The position numbers were made by a program, and so were the translations under genes. A DNA stretch of 55,542 bases, taken from assembly GCF_000003815.2 (NCBI RefSeq), contig NW_023365749.1, forward strand, positions 116,581 through 172,122. Reading direction: 5' to 3'. This stretch comes from Branchiostoma floridae (Eukaryota; Chordata; Leptocardii; Amphioxiformes; Branchiostomatidae). Shown piece after piece: positions 34,501-46,500 of this stretch; within the stretch, counting starts at the first letter, position 1; each line of letters starts with the position of its first letter. Below the pieces are notes generated by a model. The model ran no database searches, was not told the origin of the DNA, and worked only from the letters and a program-made list of their open reading frames with translations.

Positions 34501-37500
34501 ATATGTTGGCAGTCTGGTGATGCCACACTTGTTTGCTGCTGTATTGGTTAGCTACCAAACCATCTTCTAATTCACCTGTAACACATGTGCACAAATGACT
34601 TAATGTTATATGTGATTTGTTGTTAAAATCCCCAACCATAACTCGTCAAAGTACTTGAACATTAGATGCATAATGTTTTATGTTTAGAGTCCCCTTGTGT
34701 TCACCAATAGTTTAAGGTCCACAATCCACAAGAACTTTATGTTAAATGTATGTATTTGTCAATATTAATGCTATACTGTATGTGTCAGATGTGTCAGAAG
34801 TTAAGTTGAAATACGTGTAAATGTGTATGGCCTATGCATAATTCTATATTATTGTATTGCACTGCTCATTGTCATTATATGTACAGAATGGCAAGGTAAT
34901 GTTTTGGGTAGCGTGTGTATGTATGGATGTATGTTTGTAGAAGACCAGAATAAGTCAAGAACCCCTAGATGGATTGTATTGATATTCGGTATGTGGGTAG
35001 GTCTTGATGAGACATGGAAACGATTAGATTTTGGGTAATGGTACTGCAGCGGAACTTCCTGGTCTGATATCTCCAGTTCTGGACATGCTTAGGCTCGGCT
35101 TTTTGGGTGGTAGACAGCTATTGATGCCGAGAGTAAGTGGTATAGGTTTGGGCCCCCTAGCGGCTTGTTTTGGAACTGCAGGGCAGGCTTAGTGTCAGAC
35201 TTTGAAAGGGAATAACTCAAGAAGGGGTCGACGGATTGTAATGATTTTTGGTATGTAGATAGCTTTAATGTTGCCTCATATGATGACATATTAATAATGG
35301 AAATTGGTACCCCACTTGCCATGAAAAAGTCCATGAAAAAGTCCCTTTTACTAACAAATCCCACCCATTTTGCTAACTGGAAACTACTTGGTACGGTCCG
35401 CCCATCTGGAAAGTGGCGCGTGGGAGTCTGGCCCGTGGGCATTTGCAACCCGTCATCTGTCAGGTACAGCTGGGAGGGGTGGAAGAAACCAAACCAGTCT
35501 GGTGATTTGTACTGCTCCAGAAGTTTTTGACAAAAATGCCCCTGCTATCCCAAAACTAGCCGCTAGGGAGCCCAAACTTATGTCACTTATTGCTGAGCAC
35601 AAGAGCTAGCTAACACCCCAAAATCGTGACCATAGCTTGTTCAGAACACGAGATAGCGAACCCGGAAGTTGCGCTACAGTACCAATGGAAGCCGTTAGGG
35701 GGCCCAAAATCTAATCATTTTCAGCTTTCATCACACACTACCAATACACTAAGTATGAAACCAATTCATCCAGCCGTTCTTATCTTATTTACACACAGAC
35801 GTGTGAACAAGCTCAGTTCCATTATAGGATCATTGGAACATGTGACAATTGTAGCTGAGAAGGAGAATAACAGATATATAGATATATATTATGCAAAATA
35901 AAGACCTAATTTGCATAATTAATGAGAAAATGCTATGATGTCATTGTGGTAAAAGACAGGAACTTCTTACTGGTAGCATTTGGAAGTTATGTACAGGTTA
36001 ACATTGTTGAACATTTATTATGCAAATGAGGTCCTCATTTGCATCAATTATTAGAAAATGCAATGAAAATGTTGCATAGATTGTTAGATTCTGTTATTCG
36101 GTGGAGGAGATGATCAAGTAATAGAATCTATGCAATGGAAACCTTACAAACCTAAAACATAATTAATGACAAAAACAATTCACACAGCAGTTGTAAAGGG
36201 TAGAATTATTTGGCGAAGGTATGGGGTCGTGGAACTCTAGTTTTGAGGTAAATTTGGCATACATGAAAGTAATACATATTAAGTTTTATTGAAGAAAGCT
36301 ATTGAGTGTGTGTCATCACTTTATGATCATAAAATTCATAACTGTATCAAATAATGGAGTGCATTTTTGGCGACGCCCCAAGGGCTAGCCTGTCAGTATA
36401 GTATACGCTCCAGCGTAGTTGCATCATACTTTTGTGGGGAGTGAATCGGGAAGGGCTTGACGGATTGTCATGATACTTGGAATGTACAAAGCTTTGGAGA
36501 TGCCTTACATACTTCAATACTAATCATGTAAACCAGTGGCCAATTTGCAAAATTAATGAGGACATTTTAGAAATCCACGTTATGTCATAATAGGTCACTC
36601 AAACATATGACATGTAATTGAAAAAGACAGAAATATCAACTATGCAAATCACTACCTAATTTGCATAATCAATGAGAAATTCTTATAATAACATAATTTT
36701 GAATGAGGATTTCATTATGGTGCACAATGCTTCTGTCTTTCCCTTTGCTGGTCTGGTTCTGTGTTACTAGATCGTGGGTGCTTTTTTTATATTTCAGCCA
36801 TGTATGGTGAAATGTATTCGTAATGTTTCTTTCTCCTGTCAAATCTTCAAATCGATTAATCTCGGTCGTTCCTGGACCGAATGATCTGAAATTTTGCACA
36901 AGGGTAGAGTGGGTCAATACCGAGGTGTGATTTTCTCAGCTTTTTCCATATCTGCCTCTAAAATGATTTTATTGAAGTTTAAAGGTCATGTTTTGACCAA
37001 AACGGTATATTTTGGCCCCCTGTACCCTTGAATTACAATGGAATTACCTTCAATTTGGTGTAGATAACATTAGATAGTTGGTAAAATGATCCAAGTAAAA
37101 TTTTTGGCATAAACCAATTTCAAATTATTAATTTCTGTACTTTTGAGGGGAAATTGGTTTTCTTTCGGCCTTCTCCCGTGAACTCCCGTGACCTCAGAGC
37201 CCACACGTGCCAGGTGCCAGCGGTCTGGGGAGAGAGTGAATTGCTTTATGGACGCCAGCCAATCAGCGACGAGGAAGCCGAATGCTAGTTAATATTCATA
37301 AGCGGGGCCTTGCTATCCCGTTTATACACAAACAGATGCATATTACAGCCTTACAGTGGCCATATGTTACCCTGTGCCCGGTTTAAATTGTACATTGCGA
37401 GGATTTGGAGTTCAGACAGGGTCATTTGAGCGGTAGCGGACGGTACGCGTGCATTGAACGTTAGAATGCAAGTCTGTGTCGATGAATTTGCCTACATTCC

Positions 37501-40500
37501 GCATGGCACTATCAATCATTTTCGGCAGATTGATAACAAAGAATTCGAAGGAAAATGAAATATATAGATAAAGCCAAATCAAGTTAACTTGTTGGTCCTG
37601 GGATTTTTCAGAAAAGAAATGAAGCGACAGGGTGGTAAAATTCTTGTAAAAATTGGAGACGTCTCCGTTTATGTAATGGCTCATACAAAACAAGAAGAAG
37701 ATTGAAGTTTTTAGTTTAAAAGAAAAAAAGACACTCCTACTGCACAGTACCTGCACCTGCTTGACAATTATTAAAACGTATGCCCTACTTTAAAAAAAGT
37801 TCACTGCAATAATAAATGTACCCACATCACAAGGAGATTATGACGGTACTTAGACCTAGTTATCGAAGTGGAAATTGTTGAATGGCGTAATGTAATTTCA
37901 TGATGAAAATTTTCTGAATTGAAGATGCGTTTTTTTCACTCTCGGAAAAATAAGAGTTGCCGCAATTCTAAAAACCAATCAGTTACGCATAGGCGCTCCT
38001 GTGGAAGATTATATTCGTCCATATGGGCCCGGGGCATATTGGGCAAGCTCTGTTTTGACCTGGAATCAATTCACAATACTAGAAAGGCCGACATTTGCTT
38101 AAGAGCAAATACAGCATATTTCAGCCATACCCCTTCCCACGCAACATTGGACTGTTCCAAATCACCCCTGCGCAAAAATGGAACATCCTCTTAACAGTAC
38201 ATTATCCCCCAAAGTGGACTGGTATTGTGAATTGATTCCAGGTAAAAACAGAGCTTGCTTCTATTTTTCAGAAAATGACAATAATCACACCTTCCATTCA
38301 GAAAATTTTCATCATGACTGAAAATTGTTGAATGACTTCATGTAATGTCATTAACAATTTTCAGTACGATAACTAGGTGTAAGTTTAAAAAAGTATAAGC
38401 TCCTTGTGATGTGGGTACATTTATTATTGCAGTGAACTTTTTTTATTCAAGTAGGGCATACGATTTAATAATAATCAAGCAGGTGCAGGTACTGTAGGAG
38501 CGTTTGTTTTCTTCAAGCTGTAAAACTGTTAAACTGTTTTACTTTGTATGCAATCAGCCATCGAGCCTATTCTTATTTTAGTTTAACAACTTCCTGCCAG
38601 ACCCGGAAGATACGATTGAACCTTGTTCGAGGATTTATTTTCGTCTGTCTGGTCAGTCTGTTCATACCCTGGCGCTGAGAGTGTTTTATTGGGCCGAAAC
38701 TCTGGCAGTTTAAAGTTACTTACAATTTAAATGTTCAAAGTTTATGTCAAACAACAACAGCACTAGGAAATGTGGCCACTATAGACAGGTGGTCACTATA
38801 GAGAAAATGCTGATCTATTGACTAGGAGCCATACGTTACACATGATTTCAGTACACTGATCATTAATCATATAAACATTGCACAGGTAAGCCAATTGTTT
38901 AGATGTACAATTAAGTTCAAATAATTCTGAAGAGAAATATTGATGAGAAAATAATCATTCTCGCCACTGTCTAACTTATAATTACGTATCAAAACTAAAC
39001 GCAGATTTTCTAACTAACGCACCTTTCGCCGACTTCATCAAGGGACCGCCGGCTATCAATCAAACACGGCTGTTGATTAGACTTAGAGTTTCAAACAGTC
39101 ATGTGCTGTGTGCCAGTTGACAGCGAACTTCATGCTACGTGATGTTTTACATTGCTTGGACCTTCTTTCCTACAGCGGTGCTTCTACAAAATATTTAGAC
39201 TGTAACACTGAGTCCCACATGTTTTATAGAATAGAATTTGACGCAGAACAGCGTTTTTTGCTGGGTATTTTTCTTGAAACATGTCCGTGGGAATATCAGC
39301 GAGGCGGCGACGTAGGGATATCAGACCGTCAACAAAAGTCGCACGGCGGCTAACGGCGCAGCGAAGATACTAGCGCTATAAATAAGCGCTTCAACTAAGG
39401 ATGGCAACCCGTACAATATTTTTGTATACTGTTGAGCTAAGTAAAGTTTGTTGTTTATGAGGTTTTAGTTGTCTTTGAAGCTTTGACCCGAAATATTTTA
39501 AAGTCAAACTGCTGAAGAGAAGTAAGTGACTGCTACGATTATCGTAGATATGGCCCTAAAAAAACTAATAAAAGAAGCCTTCTCAATAGTCTAAAATGCA
39601 AGAGCTTCCGGGGGGGGGGGCTTCGCCCACCTGGGTCCCCCCCACAGTGGCCCTGCCCCTGGACCCCGCCTGGGACATTCGGCGGCCCCCGGACCCCTGT
39701 CCGACGCTTTGAAAAAATCCTGGCGAGAAGTCTGTACGGTCTGAGTCTTCAAGTTAACGTATTGTGTGGTCCCGCTTATGAATATTAATTGGCCTTCGCT
39801 TTCCTCTTCGCTGATTGGCTGAATCATTAATTGAATTAACTCTTCCTGCCGGCTAGACGCAGGTGCAGATGTCGGCTCTGTGGGGTAAACGTCCGAAAGG
39901 TCATGGCATGGAGAACGAAAGAAAACTAATTTCGCCTAAAAAAAGTGCTGTAATTAAGCCTTTTACAGTACTTTATGCCAAAAATTTTACTTGGATCATT
40001 TTAACAACTATCCTATGCCTATCTATACCAAATGTTACTCATACCAGGGTACAGGGGTGCAAAATATACCGTTATAAGACCGTCAACAACAGTCGCACGG
40101 AGCTAACAGCGCAGCGAAAATACCATCGCTAGCGTTTCAACTTCGGATAACAAGTTATAAGTACTGTTGAACTCAGTAACGTTAAAGCTTGTTTTTAGTT
40201 GCCTTTGACGGTTTGACCTGAAATAGTATTACGCTAAACTCCTGAAGAGAAGTTATTATAAGTGACTGCTGCGATTATCATAGATATGCCCCTAAGAACT
40301 GATACAATATAAAGCCTTCTGAATAGTCTAAAATGCGAGAGCCTTAGGCGGGCTTCGCTCCCCCTGGCGGGAACACTGCTATATACGGGATCATGAGGCC
40401 TCGCTTATGAATATTAATTAGCCTTTGGCCTCCTCTTCGCTGATTGGCTAGGCCTTTGATTCAATTAACTCTCCGGCTGACGCGCACAGGTGTGGCTCTG

Positions 40501-43500
40501 AGCGGGGTCACGGAAGGTCACGTCAGGAGGCCAAATGAAAACAAATTTCCCCTCAGAAAAGTGCCAAAATTAATCATTTTAAAGTTGTTTATGTCAAAAA
40601 TTTTACTTGAATCTTGTTACCAAGTATCTAATGCCTATCTATACCAAATTTCAGGTCATTTAATTGTAATACCAGGGTACAGGAGCCAAAAGTGTCCTTT
40701 TTTGGTCAAAAATTGGCCAAAAATCGCAAAAATAAGCATTTTGTTGCACTGTACACCAAAAGTGTTATTGAATTCATATGAAGGGATTATCAAGGCACAT
40801 CTGTGTCAAATTTCAGCTCATTCGGTTGCAATACCAAGGTACAGGAGCCAAAAGTGTCATTTTTTGGTCAAAAATTGGTCAAAAAATCGCAAAAATAAGC
40901 ATTTTGTTGTACCGTACACCAAAAGTGTTATTGAATTTATATGGGGGCATTATCAAGGCACATCTATGTCAAATTTCAGCTCATTTGGTTGTAATACCAG
41001 GGTACAGGGGCCAAAAGTGTCCTTTTTTGGTCAAAAATTGGTAAAAAAAATCGCAAAAATAAGCATTTTGTTGTACTGTACACCAAAAGTGTTATTGAAT
41101 TTATATGGGGGCATTATCAAGGCACATTTCTGTCAAATTTCAGCTCATTTGGTTGTAATACCAGGGAACAGGGGCCAAAAGTGTCCTTTTTTGGTCAAAA
41201 ATTGGTCAAAAAATCGCAAAAATAAGCATTTTGTTGTACTGTACACCAAAAGTGTTATCGAATTTATATGGGGGCATTATCAAGGCACATCTCTGTCAAA
41301 TTTCAGCTCATTTGGTTGTAATACCAGGGTACAGGGGCCAAAATATACAGTTTTGGTCTAAAATTGACCAAAAAATCTCAATAAAATCATTTTAGAGGCA
41401 GATATGAAAAAACTGCGAAAAAAGCATCAAGGTATTGGCCCATTCTACCCCTGTGCCAAATTTCAGGTCATTCGGTCCAGGAACGGCGGAGATGAATCAC
41501 TTTGAAGATTTGACAGGAGAAAGAAGAAAGAAAGAAAGAAACATTACGAATACAATATATTTCACCATACTATGTATGGCTGAAATATAATTAGTTCTTT
41601 TTTGGGGGGATAAAATATTGCATTTTTGCGCAGGGGTGACTTGGAACAGCCCAATGTTGCGTGGGAATGGGTATGGCTGAAATATGCTGTATTTGCACCC
41701 AAGCAAATGTCGGCCTTTCTAGTTTTTAATTTGATTTTTTATTATATTTTCAATAAGTTACACACAGAACAAAGAAGAGCCTCCCTTGAATATAAACCTA
41801 GATGTCTAACAGCCACATTGTATATATTGTTACAGATCACATCATGTCATTATTCTCGTTATTCATGTTAGCTATCAAAAGCATTACTTAATATCATTTT
41901 ATCATCACATTGTAACACATTGTATCATAAGACCATATTAACATAATATTAGATCATTGTATCCAGATAATATCATTTTATACATGTCACCTCTTCATAT
42001 AAGTATCATAACATTACTCGCATGATCATTTTAGTGTTATTATGTAAGTACATCGTTTTATCATGTTATTGTAATATCGTTATCTTATCGTTTTTATATT
42101 ATTTCATGACCATTTCTACATTTCAAAGTCAACAATTTCAAAGTCAACAATTTCAAAGTCAAACACAAGGTTCCCCACTTACCCCGCTTCTCCAGCTTCC
42201 CTCTCCGAGATGGAATGAGACGTTCAGTTTTTTCAAAAGTATATATCAGTTTTTTAAAGGCCTGGAAGTTTATCATTTTTAAGCGTCTACACCGGAAAAT
42301 GAATACTTTCAGTGGGTTACATGTATCTCCAAATATGATAATAAAGGAATTTAGGTAACACTCTATAGAAGTTTCTACTTTCAACCAATTTTTTACATCA
42401 TTCCAAAAGGATACTACATGCGGACACTCCCAGAAAACATGAGTATAGGATTCTACATCATCGTGACAGAAAGAACAGGAGTTAGAGTCTATTAATTTTC
42501 ATATATGTAGAATTTTGATACAAGGTAAGAATTTATTAATTAAACGGTACTGAAAATATCTAGTACTAGGATCAATAGTACATCTGTATAAATTTGTAAA
42601 TACTTCCCGCCATGGTATAGGTTTGTCAAAATAATAAAACCAAGAAAGTCTAGTATTGTGTGCAAGACTGACCTCGTTCATGGACGTAAGAAAGTAGATA
42701 TACACGCTTTTGTTGATTTTTATGTTTCGTAACCATTTATAATTGTTTTGAAAGGACAGGCACACAAGGTCTTTCCGCTTCCCAGTACTAAGTATTTTTT
42801 TTCCATTTACCGGGAATAGCTGAGACAAGTTGTAGATATCTATGTTGGTCACAAGCATATATACAAATTATTTTAAATTTATACTGAACTCATCATAAGA
42901 CATAAAATTACCATTCGGGGACAGCAAGTCATTTATGAAATAGATATTTCTATTCAGAAAAGAAGTCAAACAAACAGTTTTACCATCAATGATAATATCA
43001 GAGTTTAAACAAATTACTTGCTGACGTATATTTGCCGGTGTCGTGGGCTCTACTTGCTGAAATTTGAACCAGGCCATAAAAACTTCAGAAAAAAATCCTT
43101 TTAAACAAACTATAAGGTTTGTCACCGAAGACAGCAGGTAAAAGGGAAATAAACTATGACTAAGTTGAGGGTGGAAGACTGTTACCCAAGAGGAGAGCCA
43201 TTCGGGATGAGAATAAAGTTTAGGCACCCATGAAGCTTTATAGAAGTGTTGAATGCACATTAAGTCCCCCATTTTCAAATGCATTGTATAATACCTTCCG
43301 TGCAACTCGTTCAGGACCGTCGTCCAAAATAAAAGAAAATATCTTCTTTTCATATACTTTGAAAAGGGAATCGTTAGGGGATGGTAAGACTTGAAATAAA
43401 TTCGTAAACTGGGGAACCACCAAGGTGTTAATAATAACAATTTTACCATACATGGATAGATATTTATTCTCCATAGGGCGTAATAGTCTATCTAGTCTTT

Positions 43501-46500
43501 CCAGACAGGGTTCGAAATTAAGGTTTGTGATTGAATTTAAATCAACAGGAATATTGATGCCCAGTAGGTCAACATCCCCGTCAACCCACTGTATCGGTAG
43601 ATGAGTGGGGAAACGAAAATTAGATACTTCAAGGGACCTAATCGTAATATTTTGCATTTATCTACATTTAAAGAAAGACCAGCTTTTCCCCCTACCCGTT
43701 CACCTTTTCCCCCGGACTTCCCCTTAACCCCCGCTGTACTTCATCTGTGCCCCCGTCCTTCTTCTTTACCCCCGGTGTAATTCCGCTTTTCCCCCGCCCT
43801 TCTGCTTTACCCCCAATGGCCGCCGTCAACCCGAATTTCACGTAGTCGACACGAAAATCGTTCGGAAAGTAACAATAACGGTTGCGCCACGGAACGTGAA
43901 ATAGCCTATGCTCTAGTACACATTCTGGATTGTACGCATGTATTGTACGCATGTATTGTACGCCCTGTTGCATTTCGACTGTTCTCACACGTTCTGCATG
44001 CCATATATCAAAGATCCAGCCACCCTTCCTTGAGTTACACTGTTCACAAACACAAATACAGACGCACGGTACTGAAACCACAGCATACGTGACGTGACGT
44101 ATTAAAGATGCCGCAGCAGACATCTTTATGAAGATCTGTTACATCATGATCAAGTGAAAACTTTAAATGCTACATGTATGCATGGAACGATTCCGACGCT
44201 TAGTGTACGCATTCTGTGCCTGTCTTTAGTGAATTGATTCTGCACTCTCTTTGTACCTCATTCCCATACTATATTGATACCATCACTTCACCATTGCATT
44301 CATAAGAATTATAAGATCCTGAATTTGATGCCAAGCCTAATGATTTTCTGAAACGCCGCAAAACCCCGGCGTCAAGCAGTCTGCCACCCTGGCCACCAGT
44401 ATGCATTTATGTACGTGGAACGCCACAAACTACGCGCTGCTGACGCCGCACATGGCTTTTCAGTTCAGAATGGGAAGGAGTTGTGAAACGCCACTTGGCA
44501 GAAAGGTGGCCCAGAATGTGTACTAGAGCATAGGCTATTTCATGTTCCGTGGCGCGACCGTTTTTGTTGCTTTCTGAACGATTTTCGTGTCGACTACGTG
44601 AAATTCGGGTTGACGGCGGCCATTGGGGGTTAAGCAGAAGGGCGGGGGGCAAGCAGAAGTACACCGGGGGCCAAGAAGAAGGACGGGGGCACAGCAGAAG
44701 TACAGCGGGGGTTAAGGAGAAGTCCGGGGGAAAAGGAGAACGGGTAGGGGGAAAAGCAGAAGGAGTTAGGTGGGGGTGCTACAGTGTTGTTATGACGTTT
44801 GTTACAGGGGTGGACACCGCTCCACCTGCCTGCCGAGGAAGGCCGCACAGAAACTGCACAAGTTTTACTCACAGCCGGGGCAGATCCTAACGCACGGGGC
44901 AGAAATGTAAGTAGACTCGCATAAATAAATCAATAAGATTTTTAGTATCTGCATTGGTGTGTTGACTAGTACTGATGTGCTATATGATCAGGGCTTTAGG
45001 GAAACTGAGTATGATCCCCATCCTTAATGTTCATGTCAGACCATGTCAGTACCTACAGTGTTGTTATGACGTTTGTTACAGGGGTGGACACCGCTCCACC
45101 GGGCTGCCTGGGAAGGCCGCACAGAAACTGCACAAGTTTTACTCACAGCCGGGGCAGATCCTAACGCACGGGGCAGAGATGTAAGTAGACTCGCATAAAC
45201 AAATTGATAACATTTTTAGAAACTGCACGAGTGTGTTGACTAGTACTGATGTGCTACATGATCAGGGCTAAAGGGAGTATGATGTAAGTAGAATCACCAT
45301 TAAGTAATGGTAACGCCATCTCTAGTAGTTGTATCTCTAGTAGTTGACTTGTACTGATGTGCTATATGATCAGGGTTCTAGAGGAACTGAGTATGATCCT
45401 CACCCTTAAGGTAGTATATAAGGGTGGCTGAGCAAAATTTCTAAATAACATTTATCAAACTAGAGTTCCACGAACACATACCTTTGCCAAATAAACCAGG
45501 TTTGTTATGTAGAATGATGTCTGTAGACAAATGCGTTACTCATTTCATTTCATTTCAAGATCATATGCTTGGAGTTGGTTTATAAAATTTCGGCATTGAT
45601 TATGCAAATTAGATCCCAAGTTACAAAATTGATATCAGCATACAAAAAATCATGATGATCCTTTGATCCATTCTTGAGTTATTCTCTTTTCAAGTCTTTT
45701 AATACACCTCTTACTCTCTTCCCTCTTTCTCAGTTACATATGTGACAACTTTGAAAGTACTATAATGGAATGCTGTGGATTTATGAACTTTTCCTAATCA
45801 GTTATGCAAATTAGCTGTTAATTTGCATAATAAGTATCACATTATATAAGCCTTCACTTAGGCTATTTACATGCCAAAAATCATGACGATCCGTCAACAC
45901 GTTTATATTTTCTCATTAATTATGCAAATGAGGTCATCATTTGCATGATGAATATGTATTGACATTTCTCTCTTTCTCAGCTACATATGTGACAAGTTTA
46001 AAATCCTATCATGGAATGTAGTGGATTTATAAAATGTCCTCATTAATTATGCAAATTAGCTGTTGATTTGCATAATTGGTATCTCATTATGTATGTCTTC
46101 ACTTACGCTACCTACATACCAAAAACCCTGATGATCCGTCAACATCTTCATATTTTCTCATTAATTATGCAAATGAGATCATCATTTGCATAATTGATAT
46201 CTATTGACATTTCCCTCCTTCCCAGCTACATATGTGACAAGTTTCAAAGTGCTATCATGGAATGCAGTGGATTCATAAACTTTCCTCATTAATAATGAAA
46301 ATTAGCTGTTGATTTGCATAATTAGTATCCATTATGTAAGTCAACGCTCATTCTATCTACATACCAAAAATCATGAAGATCCGTCATCACGTTGTAGAGT
46401 TATTCTCGTCCAAAGTTTGAAAGGAAACCGGCGCCTGCAATTCCAAAAAAGCCGCTAGGGGGCCCAAACTCACAGCACTTACTCTCTGCCCCGAGGGCTA

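Larger units (their letters stand above)
36787..41590. mobile_element. Large inverted-repeat element with internal duplications
   Basis: TTATATTTCAGCCAT at 36787 recurs inverted at 41590. Outer arms (36787-37000 against 41340-41590) and inner blocks (37200-37330 against 40380-40460, with GCTTATGAATATTAATT) are inverted matches. Between them lie a foldback, a 754-bp tandem duplication and a 163-bp satellite. No transposase frame was found, so it is non-autonomous. Confidence 0.65.

Noticed and set aside
40444-41361. 305-codon open frame
   Set aside because: It reads a 163-bp satellite whose period is not a multiple of 3, so the same DNA is translated in rotating frames. No domain, no splice logic.
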